DNA from: Mycobacterium sp. 852013-50091_SCH5140682
GTDB taxonomy: Bacteria > Actinomycetota > Actinomycetes > Mycobacteriales > Mycobacteriaceae
NCBI RefSeq assembly: GCF_001665685.1
Contig: NZ_LZTB01000100.1
Span: forward strand, 1 to 64,000
Reading direction: 5' to 3'
DNA: 64,000 nucleotides
Within the stretch, counting starts at the first letter, position 1, and every line of letters begins with the position of its first letter. A model generated the notes under the pieces. The model had not been told where the DNA came from. It worked only from the letters and a program-made list of their open reading frames with translations, and did no database searches. The position numbers and the translations under genes were made by a program. Below, piece after piece: positions 17,350-25,929 of the stretch.

Positions 17350-18342
17350 GTGGATGTCGATGCGTTCGTGCTGGCCCATCGCGCCACCTGGGACCGGCTG
17401 GAGCAGTTGGTCAAACGGCGCAGACGGCTGACCGGCGCCGAGGTGGACGAGCTGGTGGACCTGTACCAGCGGGTGTCGACCCATCTGTCGATGGTGCGAT
17501 CGGCATCGAGCGATTCGGTGCTGGTCGGCAAGCTGTCGGGATTGGTGGCGCAGGCCCGGTCCGTGGTCACCGGTGCGCATGCCCCGCTGTGGCGCGAGTT
17601 CGTCCGGTTCTGGACGGTGTCCTTCCCGGTGGTGGCCTACCGGTCGTGGCGCTGGTGGCTGGGCACAGCAGTGGTGTTCATGGCGGTGGTGTTCGGCCTG
17701 GCCTTCTGGGTCGGCGGCAACCCCGAGGTGCACACGGCCATCGGAACCCCAAGCGAGATCGACCAATTGGTCAATCACGATTTCGCGTCGTACTACAGCG
17801 ACAACCCGGCCGGCTCGTTCGCACTGCAGGTATGGGTGAACAACTCGTGGGTGGCTGCCCAGTGCATCGGGTTCGCGATCCTGCTCGGGCTGCCCATCCC
17901 GTACCTGCTGTTCCAGAACGCGGCCAACCTCGGCGTGATCGCCGGCCTGATGTTCGCCGCCAACAAAGGCGATCTGTTTCTGGGTTTGATCCTGCCGCAC
18001 GGGCTTTTGGAGCTCACCGCCGTGTTCCTGGCCGGGGCGGTCGGGATGCGGTTGGGCTGGATGGTGATTGCACCCGGTGACCGGCCGCGCGGGCAGGTGC
18101 TCGCCGAGCAGGGCCGGGCGGTGGTGGCAGTCGCCGTGGGCTTGGCGGTGGTGCTGCTGGTCTCCGGTCTGGTCGAGGCGATGGTGACGCCGTCACCGCT
18201 GCCGACCGCGGTGCGGATCGGGATCGGCGTCACCGTCGAGGTCGCATTCCTCACCTACGTCATCTACTTCGGCCGCAAGGCCGTGCGGGCCGGTGAGACC
18301 GGCGACGTCGAAGACGCCCCCGACGTCGTTCCTGTGGGCTAG
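17350..18342 (+). CDS. Stage II sporulation protein M (SpoIIM) family membrane protein
   Basis: 330 aa, about five helices. The N-terminal cytosolic helical region has WDRLEQLVKRRRRLTGAEVDEL (given in part); the membrane core contains NNSWVAAQCIGFAI and LPHGLLELTAVFLAGAVG, the conserved SpoIIM PHG-x-x-E motif. GTG start at 17350, only 32 bp from the divergent RDD start, so its mRNA is probably leaderless or nearly so. Mycobacteria do not sporulate; the role is unknown. Counterpart of Rv3694c. Confidence 0.88.
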   Translation: MDVDAFVLAHRATWDRLEQLVKRRRRLTGAEVDELVDLYQRVSTHLSMVRSASSDSVLVGKLSGLVAQARSVVTGAHAPLWREFVRFWTVSFPVVAYRSWRWWLGTAVVFMAVVFGLAFWVGGNPEVHTAIGTPSEIDQLVNHDFASYYSDNPAGSFALQVWVNNSWVAAQCIGFAILLGLPIPYLLFQNAANLGVIAGLMFAANKGDLFLGLILPHGLLELTAVFLAGAVGMRLGWMVIAPGDRPRGQVLAEQGRAVVAVAVGLAVVLLVSGLVEAMVTPSPLPTAVRIGIGVTVEVAFLTYVIYFGRKAVRAGETGDVEDAPDVVPVG

Positions 18343-18370
18343 TTTTCCTCCCCGCCCTTTCTCCCGCGAA

Positions 18371-18419
18371 CAGACGTGGCGGTACGCGACACGCCGCGTT
18401 TCCGGTACCGCCATGTCTG
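18371..18419. terminator. Long-arm hairpin between convergent SpoIIM and DUF58 genes
   Basis: 15-bp stem with one G-T wobble (18371-18385 with 18405-18419) and a 19-nt loop that is itself GC-rich. It lies between two convergent genes and fits a bidirectional terminator. Confidence 0.7.
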
Positions 18420-18447
18420 CTCGCGCAGGGAAACTGGAGCACGGAAA

Positions 18448-19770
18448 CTAGAGCTTCCCCGCCGCCTTCATCGCGAGATAATGGTCGGCCAGCGTCGGTG
18501 CCAGGTCTTCGGGCGCGGCATCGACAACGTCAACACCGTTGCGGCGCAGCCGGTTTGCGATGGTGCGACGGTCGTTGCGGGCCCGTTCCGCGGCCGCCGC
18601 GTCGTACACCTGCGCGGCGTCGTCGCGGCCGGCGGCCAGCCGCTCGACCCTGGGGTCGGCCACCGCCGCCAGCAGCACCTGATGCTTCGTCGACAGCCGG
18701 GGTAGCACCGCCATGAGACCCTCGTCGAGTGCCGAGGCGTTGAGGTCGGTCAGCAGCACCACCAGGGCGCGTTGACGCACCCGCCGGGTCACCGCGGCCA
18801 CCATGGCCGACGCGTCGGACTCCACCAGCGCCGGTTGCAGCGGCGCCATCGCTTCCACCAGCTGCGCCAGCAGCTCGGTGCGCGACGCGCCCCACACCCC
18901 GGCGCGGGTAACCCGGTCGAAGGCAAGGAAATCCACGTGATCACCGGCCCGCGACGCCAGAGCCGCCAGGAGCAGCGCCGCATCCATCGACCAGTCCAGC
19001 CGGGGCCAGCCGCTCGGATCGCTCGCGGTCGGGTCGACGCCGACGCGGCCTGCCGACGTGCGCCCGGTGTCGAGCACGATCACCAACCGGCGGTCCCGCT
19101 CCGGCCGCCAGGTGCGCACCACGACGTCGGCGCGGCGGGCGGTGGCCCGCCAATCGATCGAGCGGACGTCGTCGCCGACGACATACTCACGCAGGGAATC
19201 GAATTCGGTGCCCTGCCCGCGGATCAACACCGGTATGGCGCCGTCCAGTTCGCGCAGCCGGGCCAGCCGCGACGGTAAATGCTTGCGCGACAGGAACGGC
19301 GGCAAGATCCGCACCTGCCCCGCGACCGGCAGTGTGCGCTGACGGCCGGCCAGGCCGAGCGGGCCGATTGACCGCACCGCGATGAACTCCGACCGTAAGT
19401 CCCCGCGCCGCACCGGCCGCAACCGGGTGGTGAGCTGAACCTGTTGTCCGGCAGCGATGTTCAACGCGTGGGTGCGGGGATCGGCACCGGCACTAGGAGC
19501 CCAGGCATCGCGCAGCCGTCCCCGCATCCGGCGACGCCCCGTGTTGTGCACCGTCAGCACCGCGTCCACGGCCTGGCCCAGCCGCGCCGTGCTGTCCCCG
19601 CTGCGTACGATTGCCGCCGACGCGGGGCGGCCGGCCAACGTCACATCCAGCACGATCGCGATCGCCAACACGGCCAGCAGGACCACGAAAACCGTTGCCG
19701 GCCAAGGCGCCAGCGCGATCGGCACAGCGGCGATCAGCGCGGCGACACCGGCCCGGCGGGTGAGAACCAT
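18448..19770 (-). CDS. DUF58 domain protein (MoxR-associated)
   Basis: 440 aa. Two N-terminal helices (about 8-45) are followed by a beta-rich region. The DUF58 core is visible: GTEFDSLREYVVGDDVRSIDW (in part) at about 185-205, then a von Willebrand A-like fold (VIVLDTGRTS and later VVLLTDLN). It overlaps the moxR stop by 1 nt. DUF58 proteins act with MoxR AAA+ ATPases in poorly defined membrane-associated chaperone systems. Counterpart of Rv3693. Confidence 0.88.
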   Translation of the reverse strand: MVLTRRAGVAALIAAVPIALAPWPATVFVVLLAVLAIAIVLDVTLAGRPASAAIVRSGDSTARLGQAVDAVLTVHNTGRRRMRGRLRDAWAPSAGADPRTHALNIAAGQQVQLTTRLRPVRRGDLRSEFIAVRSIGPLGLAGRQRTLPVAGQVRILPPFLSRKHLPSRLARLRELDGAIPVLIRGQGTEFDSLREYVVGDDVRSIDWRATARRADVVVRTWRPERDRRLVIVLDTGRTSAGRVGVDPTASDPSGWPRLDWSMDAALLLAALASRAGDHVDFLAFDRVTRAGVWGASRTELLAQLVEAMAPLQPALVESDASAMVAAVTRRVRQRALVVLLTDLNASALDEGLMAVLPRLSTKHQVLLAAVADPRVERLAAGRDDAAQVYDAAAAERARNDRRTIANRLRRNGVDVVDAAPEDLAPTLADHYLAMKAAGKL

Positions 19771-20735
19771 CAGCGTGGGACCGGCACGGCCGCCAGGATG
19801 CCGTCGAGCACACCGTCAGGGGTGGCACCTTCCAGCTCGGCCTCAGGGCGCAGCGCGATGCGGTGTCGCAGCGTGGAACGCGCCATGGCCTTGACATCGT
19901 CGGGCGTGACGTAGTTGCGGCCGGACAACCAGGCCCATGACCGCGCGGTGGCCAACAGCGCGGTGCCGCCGCGTGGTGACACACCCAGCTGCAGGGCGGG
20001 GGAATGCCGTGTGGCGCCGACGATATCGACGATATAGCCGAGCACCTCGTCGGCGACCAAGACCTGCCGGACCGCTTCGCGACCGGCGGCCAACTCGGCG
20101 GCGCCGGCCACCGGCCGTATCGCGGACAGATCGCGGGGGTCGAAGCCGTGAGCGTGGCGGCCCAGGATCGCGATCTCCTGATCCCGCGGCGGGAGCGGCA
20201 CATTGAGCTTGAGCAGGAAGCGGTCGAGCTGCGCCTCGGGCAGCTGGTAGGTGCCCTCGTACTCGATGGGGTTCTGGGTGGCCGCCACGATGAACGGGTC
20301 GGGCAGCGGCCGCGGCTGTCCGTCGACGCTGACCTGACGTTCCTCCATCGCCTCCAACAGTGCTGCTTGGGTTTTCGGCGGGGTCCGGTTGATTTCATCG
20401 GCGAGAAGAAGATTGGTGAACACCGGCCCGGCGCGGAATTCGAACTCGGCGGTGCGCGCGTCGTACACCAACGAGCCGGTGACGTCACCGGGCATCAGGT
20501 CCGGCGTGAACTGCACGCGTTTGAATTCCAGTTGCAGTGCGGCGGCCAGGGTCCGCACCAGCAGGGTCTTGGCCACGCCGGGCACACCTTCGAGCAGGAC
20601 GTGGCCGCGGCACAGCAGTGCGATCACCAGGCCGCTGACCACCGCGTCCTGCCCGACGACCGCCTTGGCGATCTCATTTCGCAAGGACAGCAGGGCATTT
20701 CGCGCTGTATCGGAATCAAGGGCGGGCTGAGTCAC
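19770..20735 (-). CDS. moxR: MoxR-family AAA+ ATPase
   Basis: 321 aa. Walker A GVPGVAKT near 50, Walker B LLLADEINR near 110, sensor 1 ATQNPIEYEGTYQLPEAQLDRF (in part) and a C-terminal lid. GTG at 20735 overlaps the upstream stop by 4 nt, which fixes the start. The family acts as chaperone-like ATPases for assembly of partner complexes, here presumably with the DUF58, DUF4350 and DUF4129 proteins. Counterpart of Rv3692. Confidence 0.92.
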   Translation of the reverse strand: MTQPALDSDTARNALLSLRNEIAKAVVGQDAVVSGLVIALLCRGHVLLEGVPGVAKTLLVRTLAAALQLEFKRVQFTPDLMPGDVTGSLVYDARTAEFEFRAGPVFTNLLLADEINRTPPKTQAALLEAMEERQVSVDGQPRPLPDPFIVAATQNPIEYEGTYQLPEAQLDRFLLKLNVPLPPRDQEIAILGRHAHGFDPRDLSAIRPVAGAAELAAGREAVRQVLVADEVLGYIVDIVGATRHSPALQLGVSPRGGTALLATARSWAWLSGRNYVTPDDVKAMARSTLRHRIALRPEAELEGATPDGVLDGILAAVPVPR

Positions 20736-21844
20736 GACTGCGCGACCTGCCTTTCGATGTCGTCGAGTTGGTGGGCCAGAACTACAAGGTCGGAATCGGT
20801 GCCAGGGGGCGGGCCGAACAGGATGTGGCTGACCATGCCGGAGTCGCCCCCGCCGCGTGCGGCGACCGCGGCGGCGACCGCCTGGGGCGCAGCGCCGGTG
20901 GTCAGCCCGAGCCGTGGCAGCAGCCGCATCACGGTGGCCGACCGCAGGGCGTCGGCAGCGCGGTCGCGCGCGCGGCGGCTGCGGTACAACTTGCCGCGGC
21001 CCTCGACCGTCTCGGACGCGCGCACCACCACCGGCAGCGACTCGGCGACCAGCGGCCCGAGTCGACGGGCACTGGCCACCGCGAGCAGCGCCACCACGAG
21101 GGCCAGTTGCAGCACGACCCACCGCACCTGCTTGGGTAGCAGATCGGATATGCCGGTGGTGCCGGATGATTCGCCTTCGGGGTGCTGGGGCGCATACCAG
21201 ATCACCCGGGACCGGTCACCGGCCAGATTCATCGCGAGGGCCGCATTGCCCGCCTTGAGCAGACCGCCGTTGGCCATGAAGTCCCCGGTGCCGACGACGG
21301 TGACGATTCGACCGCCGTCCTGGTAGCGCACCACAGCACCCTCGTAACACCGCGTCACCTTGGCGTCGTCGACCGGCTCGAACGTGTTGGTCAGGCCGAG
21401 TTCGACGGAGCCGGAGCGGGCGGCTTCAGGCAGATCGCAGTCGGGGGCACCCCCGCCGAACGAACTGGCCTTGCCCTGTTTGATCTTCGGTGCCAACGCC
21501 TCTCGGGTCTTGCCGACGGGTTCGATCAGCAGCAGATCGCCCGGGGCTGAGGCCAGCTGGTGCAGCTGATCATCGTCCGACAGATACAACGTCTGCGCGG
21601 CTACCACCAGGCTGTCGGGGCTGGCCGCGCGCTGCACGTCGCCGATTGTCTCGGTGGTGATCACGTCGACACCGTGCTGGCGCAGCAGCGAGACCAGGGC
21701 ATGCGCGCCGTCGGGGCCGGTCGCTTCGGGATCCAGCCTGCCGCCCGGTCGCGGTGCGGTCAGGTAGGTGCTGACCGCGGCCACCGCGACGATGGCAACG
21801 GCAGCCAGCAGCACCCAGCGCGCTGTGCGCCAACGCAACGTCAT
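20732..21844 (-). CDS. DUF4350 membrane-anchored protein
   Basis: 370 aa. One N-terminal helix (about 8-30), a GATase-like extracytoplasmic DUF4350 domain (PDGAHALVSLLRQHGVDV near 45-62, DSLVVAAQTLYL), a second helix near 258-278, then a basic cytosolic tail with RRLGPLVAESLPVVVRASE. Coupled by 4-nt overlaps to genes on both sides. Part of the conserved MoxR cluster; counterpart of Rv3691. Confidence 0.85.
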   Translation of the reverse strand: MTLRWRTARWVLLAAVAIVAVAAVSTYLTAPRPGGRLDPEATGPDGAHALVSLLRQHGVDVITTETIGDVQRAASPDSLVVAAQTLYLSDDDQLHQLASAPGDLLLIEPVGKTREALAPKIKQGKASSFGGGAPDCDLPEAARSGSVELGLTNTFEPVDDAKVTRCYEGAVVRYQDGGRIVTVVGTGDFMANGGLLKAGNAALAMNLAGDRSRVIWYAPQHPEGESSGTTGISDLLPKQVRWVVLQLALVVALLAVASARRLGPLVAESLPVVVRASETVEGRGKLYRSRRARDRAADALRSATVMRLLPRLGLTTGAAPQAVAAAVAARGGGDSGMVSHILFGPPPGTDSDLVVLAHQLDDIERQVAQS

Positions 21845-22494
21845 CGCACCGGCGTCCAGCCGTCGGTACCGGCGGCCGCCGCTGCGGCGCCGACAGGCGT
21901 GCGGCCATGGTCGCGCAACCGGCCATCGAGATCGGCGATCATCCGGTACGCCGGTTCGCTGCCCGGCTGTTCACCGTAGGTGACGTCGTTGAATACGCCT
22001 GCGGCGCTGAATAGTTCGCTCGACAGATCGCCGAGAGTGACTGATGCGTCGCGCGCCAGCTCGGTCGCCGTTCGACCCGGCACGGGGTCGAGAACCCCCG
22101 TCTCCTCAAGATGTTTGGCCACCGCGCGCAGCCGGTGCCGGATGGCGGCCGCCCAATTGCCCTGGGCCGCATACTGCTCGGCCGTGCGGCGATGCTCGGC
22201 CGCGCTGAGCTCCTGACTGCCGAACAGCGCGTGCTGCCGGTCGCGGTTGGTGCGCATGGTGCGCCGCGCCGTCCGCACCGCCACCACCACGGCCAGCACG
22301 AGCAGGATCGCCAGCACCGCAATGGTGAACCAGCCGCCGGGGATCTTCGAACCCTGCATGGCCAGGCGATAGAACAACTCGGTGATCCAGTCGAGGAACT
22401 GCTGCGTCGGCGACGATCTCGGGTAGATCGGCTTGCTGAGCTCGTTTTGCGCAGCGTCGTGCGCGGCGTCGCGGTCGATGTCTATGGCGCTCAC
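21841..22494 (-). CDS. DUF4129 domain membrane protein
   Basis: 217 aa. One membrane helix (about 54-74); the cytosolic DUF4129 domain follows (QGNWAAAIRHRLRAVAKHLEETG, quoted in part, and GRTATELARDAS). GTG start at 22494, 1 nt after the upstream stop. Often found with MoxR/DUF58; counterpart of Rv3690. Confidence 0.82.
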   Translation of the reverse strand: MSAIDIDRDAAHDAAQNELSKPIYPRSSPTQQFLDWITELFYRLAMQGSKIPGGWFTIAVLAILLVLAVVVAVRTARRTMRTNRDRQHALFGSQELSAAEHRRTAEQYAAQGNWAAAIRHRLRAVAKHLEETGVLDPVPGRTATELARDASVTLGDLSSELFSAAGVFNDVTYGEQPGSEPAYRMIADLDGRLRDHGRTPVGAAAAAAGTDGWTPVR

Positions 22495-22495
22495 G

Positions 22496-23749
22496 TCACC
22501 TCGGCCGAGTCAGCCACAGCTGGTCGGTGGATTCCGCCGGCCCGGCCGCACCCGTCTGCAGCACCAGGTCGAAGGCTTCGGCGCGGATGCGGCGATCGGT
22601 GTAGAGCAGCACGACGACACCCGCGTTGAACGGCGCGGTGATGATCTGTCCGATGACACTGCCGATCGCCGAGACGATCAACCCCGGTATCGAGATGCCG
22701 GCCGGCGAGCTACTGAGCAGCCCGCCCACGATGCCGAACGGTATCCCGACCGCCGCCGCGACCAGGCTGGCCACGATACCGGCCAGCAGCCAGATGCCCA
22801 GCACGCGCCAGAAGTCGCCCTTCACCAGAGCGAACGACCGTGCGATGGCGGCGAATACCCGTTGTTGTTCCAGCACGATGAGTGGCGGCGCGAACAGCAG
22901 CACGGTGGCCGCGTAGATCAGGCCGACGATGGCCGCCAACACCAGGGGAGCGCCGACGACGAAAGCCGCAACGCCGCCGCCCGCGCTCGCGGCGATCACG
23001 ATGATGAGCGCGATGATCGCGCCGATCAGACCGAACGCCAAGGCTTCCAGCGCGGTCAGGCCGAGCAACGCCCAGAATCTGCCGCGCAGCCGCTGCCAGG
23101 CCTCGCTGATGGTGATCGTTCCGCCGAAGACGGCACGCCCGACCACCACCGTGAGCATGCCGCTCAGCAGCACACCCGAGAGCGCCGCGACGATGACGCC
23201 GGCGAAGCTGCCCGCAGAGACCAGTGCGAGAGCTTCCGGCGACGGCGTATCACCCTGCAGTGTTGAGCCGTAATCGCCGAACGTGGTCAGCGGACCGATC
23301 TGCAGCAGCAGCGATATGACCTGCGCGACCACGACGACGACGGTGGTCAGTCCGAGCGTGGCCTTCGGGTTGGCCCGCACGTAGCCGACGGCGCCGTTGA
23401 AGATGTCCGAAAGACTCAGTGGCCGTAGCGGTATGACTCCCGGCTTGAACGCCACCGCATAGCCGGGGGGCGGACCATACGGCGGGTAGCCCGGCGGGGG
23501 CCCGTAACCGGGTGGTGGCGGCGGATAACCCGGCGGTGGTCCGTAACCGGGTGGCGGTCCGTAACCGGGTGGCGGTCCGTAACCGGGTGGCGGTCCGTAA
23601 CCGGGTGGCGGTCCGTACCCAGGCGGTGGCGGCGGGTAACCCGGCGGTGGCCCGTACCCAGGCGGTGGCCCGTAGCCGGGCGGGGGTCCGTAACCCGGCT
23701 GGCCCGGCGGCGGCGGGTACGGCGAATACCCGCCGGCGTCGTTGGTCAT
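22496..23749 (-). CDS. Polytopic membrane protein with N-terminal GYGPPP repeats
   Basis: 417 aa. Residues 9-98 are Pro/Gly/Tyr repeats built from GYGPPP and GYPPPP units. After SLSDIFNGAVGYVRANPKA (about 115-133) come six or so helices typical of the glycerophosphodiester phosphodiesterase membrane-domain or DUF7847 type. First gene of the leftward MoxR cluster. The repeat tail probably stays cytosolic and may scaffold partners. Counterpart of Rv3689; function unknown. Confidence 0.82.
   Translation of the reverse strand: MTNDAGGYSPYPPPPGQPGYGPPPGYGPPPGYGPPPGYPPPPPGYGPPPGYGPPPGYGPPPGYGPPPGYGPPPGYPPPPPGYGPPPGYPPYGPPPGYAVAFKPGVIPLRPLSLSDIFNGAVGYVRANPKATLGLTTVVVVVAQVISLLLQIGPLTTFGDYGSTLQGDTPSPEALALVSAGSFAGVIVAALSGVLLSGMLTVVVGRAVFGGTITISEAWQRLRGRFWALLGLTALEALAFGLIGAIIALIIVIAASAGGGVAAFVVGAPLVLAAIVGLIYAATVLLFAPPLIVLEQQRVFAAIARSFALVKGDFWRVLGIWLLAGIVASLVAAAVGIPFGIVGGLLSSSPAGISIPGLIVSAIGSVIGQIITAPFNAGVVVLLYTDRRIRAEAFDLVLQTGAAGPAESTDQLWLTRPR
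23497..23706 (-). repeat. 18-bp tandem repeats coding for GYGPPP
   Basis: Four or more near-identical consecutive 18-bp units (pattern CCGTAACCGGGTGGCGGT) lie in this stretch, flanked by diverged copies. They encode the low-complexity head of the membrane protein gene and could vary in copy number. Confidence 0.85.
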
Positions 23750-23818
23750 CTCTCCATCCTGTCGATCACCGGCAAAATTGACAACGTGACCTGCCGCCCG
23801 GCGGCGTAGGTTGTGGCC

Positions 23819-24283
23819 ATGGCCGAACTCAAGGACAGGTTGCGCGCGGATTTGACCGCGGCAATGAAGTCGCAGGACAAGTTGCGGACCGCGACGCTGC
23901 GAATGTTGTTGGCCGCGATACAGACCGAGGAGGTCTCCGGCAAGCAGGCGCGTGACCTCTCCGACGCCGAAGTGATCGCCGTGCTGGCCCGCGAATCAAG
24001 GAAGCGCGGGGAAGCCGCCGGCATCTACACGCAGAACGGGCGTGGCGAGTTGGCGGCCAATGAACATGCCGAGGCCAGGGTCATCGACGAATACCTGCCG
24101 ACGCCGCTGACCGACGCGGAGTTGGCCGATGTCGCCGACTCGGCCATCGCCCAGGTGGCCGAGGACATCGGCGAGCGCCCGAGCATGCGTCAAATGGGTC
24201 AGGTGATGAAGGTCGCGACGGCGATCGCCGACGGCAAGGCGGACGGCGCCCGGTTGTCGGCAGCCGTGAAGTCGCGGTTGTAG
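23819..24283 (+). CDS. GatB/YqeY domain protein
   Basis: 154 aa, starting MAELKDRLRADL, with YTQNGRGELAANEHAEARVI and MRQMGQVMK, the family signature. YqeY proteins share the C-terminal domain of GatB but lack the amidotransferase part; the role is thought to be tRNA-related and is unproven. The ATG at 23819 is preferred to a GTG two codons upstream. Divergent from the GYGPPP membrane gene. Counterpart of Rv3688c. Confidence 0.88.
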   Translation: MAELKDRLRADLTAAMKSQDKLRTATLRMLLAAIQTEEVSGKQARDLSDAEVIAVLARESRKRGEAAGIYTQNGRGELAANEHAEARVIDEYLPTPLTDAELADVADSAIAQVAEDIGERPSMRQMGQVMKVATAIADGKADGARLSAAVKSRL

Positions 24284-24284
24284 C

Positions 24285-24482
24285 TCAGCTGAGGGCGGCC
24301 AGTTCGGCACTCACGCGGCGCTCCACCAGGAGCGGGATGAAGTCGCGGATGGAGCTGCCCTGAAATCGGGTGTGCGCGGCGAGCACGGCGGTGGATACAC
24401 GAGCGGGCGGTAGCTGCGCGAAGCGCTTTACCAATCGCTCCTCGACGTCAGCCACCAGTTCCCGCTCGCTTTTTCCCAACAC
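24285..24482 (-). CDS. Three-helix-bundle dimerisation domain protein
   Basis: 65 aa, wholly helical: ERELVADVEERLVKRFAQL, then PARVSTAVLAAHTRFQG and SIRDFIPLLVERRV. This matches the small actinobacterial three-helix-bundle family often seen next to stress genes. Its stop is 1 bp from the convergent YqeY stop. Function unknown. Confidence 0.7.
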   Translation of the reverse strand: MLGKSERELVADVEERLVKRFAQLPPARVSTAVLAAHTRFQGSSIRDFIPLLVERRVSAELAALS

Positions 24483-24559
24483 GCGAATGATTGTCTGATC
24501 TGTGGGTTTACCGCGTCAACGCGCGCTTCGTCACAATCCTCGACACGTGTCAAAGCGGG

Positions 24560-25348
24560 TCACAGGCGCCAGAGGGCTTCCTGGGTGGTGCTGGCGATCA
24601 GCGTTCCGTCCGCGGCATAGAGCGATCCCACCGACAGGCCCCGCGAGTCGTTGTGGTTCACCGACCGCACCTCATACCGGTGCCACTGCTCGGGCAGGAA
24701 CGGCCGGTGAAACCAGATCGCGTGGTCCAGGCTGGCGGCGAAACCGAGATCGCGTCGCAACTCGACATGCGGCGGCAGCGCGGCCGGGACGGGACCCAGG
24801 TCCGACATGAACGCCAGCGTCGCGGCCCTGATCAACGGGTCGTCCTCGATCTGTTGACGTGACCTGATCCAGAACGGCGGGACGGCGAACTCCGTCTTGT
24901 CGCCCGGCACGGTACGCAGCTCGAACCATTCGCCGAAGTCGAGCATCGTCTCTTTCGGCGCGGCAGAGTCGAATTCGAGTTTCGTCGGGAGATCGGGGTA
25001 CCAGTCGGCACCAGGCTCCGGCAGATGGAAGGACGCGATCATCTCCAGGATCACTGCGCCGTTCTGGATCGCGGTGACCCGGCGGGTGTCGAAGCTGCGG
25101 CCATCGCGGGTGCGCTCGACCTGGAATTCCACCTCGGCGTCGTAACGGCCGCCGCGGACGAAGTATGCGTGCAGCGACTGCGGTAGTTTGCCGGGCCCGA
25201 CGGTGGCCCCGGCCGCGGCCAGCGCCTGAGCGGCGATCAGCCCGCCGTAGAGGCGCGCGACAGCCGAACGCTTGGGCTCGTGAATCCGGAAGGTGTCGCC
25301 GTGCCGCTCGAACTTCAGCAGACGGGCGATCCAGCTCTGCGCGGTCAT
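24560..25348 (-). CDS. Acyl-CoA thioesterase II (TesB-like)
   Basis: 262 aa with two hot-dog folds. Hydrolyses acyl-CoA to free fatty acid and CoA. Visible motifs: RLYGGLIAAQALAAAG (33-48), LHAYFVRGG, RDGRSFDTRRVTAIQNG, and in the second domain LDHAIWFHRPF with the catalytic Asp and SVGSLYAADGTLIAS. I chose the ATG at 25348; the upstream in-frame extension is not conserved. Its chain-length range cannot be told from sequence. Confidence 0.88.
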   Translation of the reverse strand: MTAQSWIARLLKFERHGDTFRIHEPKRSAVARLYGGLIAAQALAAAGATVGPGKLPQSLHAYFVRGGRYDAEVEFQVERTRDGRSFDTRRVTAIQNGAVILEMIASFHLPEPGADWYPDLPTKLEFDSAAPKETMLDFGEWFELRTVPGDKTEFAVPPFWIRSRQQIEDDPLIRAATLAFMSDLGPVPAALPPHVELRRDLGFAASLDHAIWFHRPFLPEQWHRYEVRSVNHNDSRGLSVGSLYAADGTLIASTTQEALWRL

Positions 25349-25385
25349 CGACCAGACGCTATCAACCGCTCGGTTGGGAGCTGTC

Positions 25386-25883
25386 TCACACCTGTGCGGC
25401 GAAGTACCGTTCACCGTCGGAGGCCAGCCGGCCGAACGCGGCCTTCACCACCGGCGCCAACGCCTTGAACGGCAGCGCGAACGCCGGCTTCGGTTCGAGC
25501 GCCACGATCCAGGTGAACTGCGTCTGCCCATCGCCGGCAGGCTCGATCAGGTAGTCCTCGGCGAACCGGCGCAGCGACGGAATGTTCGCGTGGTCCACGG
25601 AGAACGAATAGCGACGGCCGTCCTCCCACCGGAAGAACGTCTCGTGCACCTTCACCACGCCGGGGGCGAGCACCACCTCGCGGGAACTCCCGACGCCGAA
25701 CGGCCGCGGGGACAGCCAGGTGAGGCGGGTGACCGACGGCCCCCAGGCGGCCAGTGACTCGTCGGAGGTCAGCGAATCCCACACGCGGTCGGGCGATGCA
25801 GCAAAGCGCTTGACGTAACGGAAGATGTGCGGCGCAGTGGTGAAGAACTCGGGGTCGGCGGTTTCGAGCGGGAACCGGGGCAT
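25386..25883 (-). CDS. SRPBCC (START/polyketide cyclase-like) protein
   Basis: 165 aa with the SRPBCC pattern: FRYVKRFAASPDRVWDSLTS near the start, a strand-rich middle with KVHETFFRWEDGRRYSF, then FTWIVALEPKP and a C-terminal helix. This fold binds hydrophobic ligands. No catalytic role is evident. It is divergent from the kinase gene by 46 bp. Confidence 0.75.
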   Translation of the reverse strand: MPRFPLETADPEFFTTAPHIFRYVKRFAASPDRVWDSLTSDESLAAWGPSVTRLTWLSPRPFGVGSSREVVLAPGVVKVHETFFRWEDGRRYSFSVDHANIPSLRRFAEDYLIEPAGDGQTQFTWIVALEPKPAFALPFKALAPVVKAAFGRLASDGERYFAAQV

Positions 25884-25929
25884 GGGTTGAGCATGCCAGG
25901 GCCTCAGCCGGGTGTGCGATAGTCCGGGT

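Noticed and set aside
23497..23706. CRISPR-like array
   Set aside because: The units are contiguous 18-bp coding repeats without spacers.
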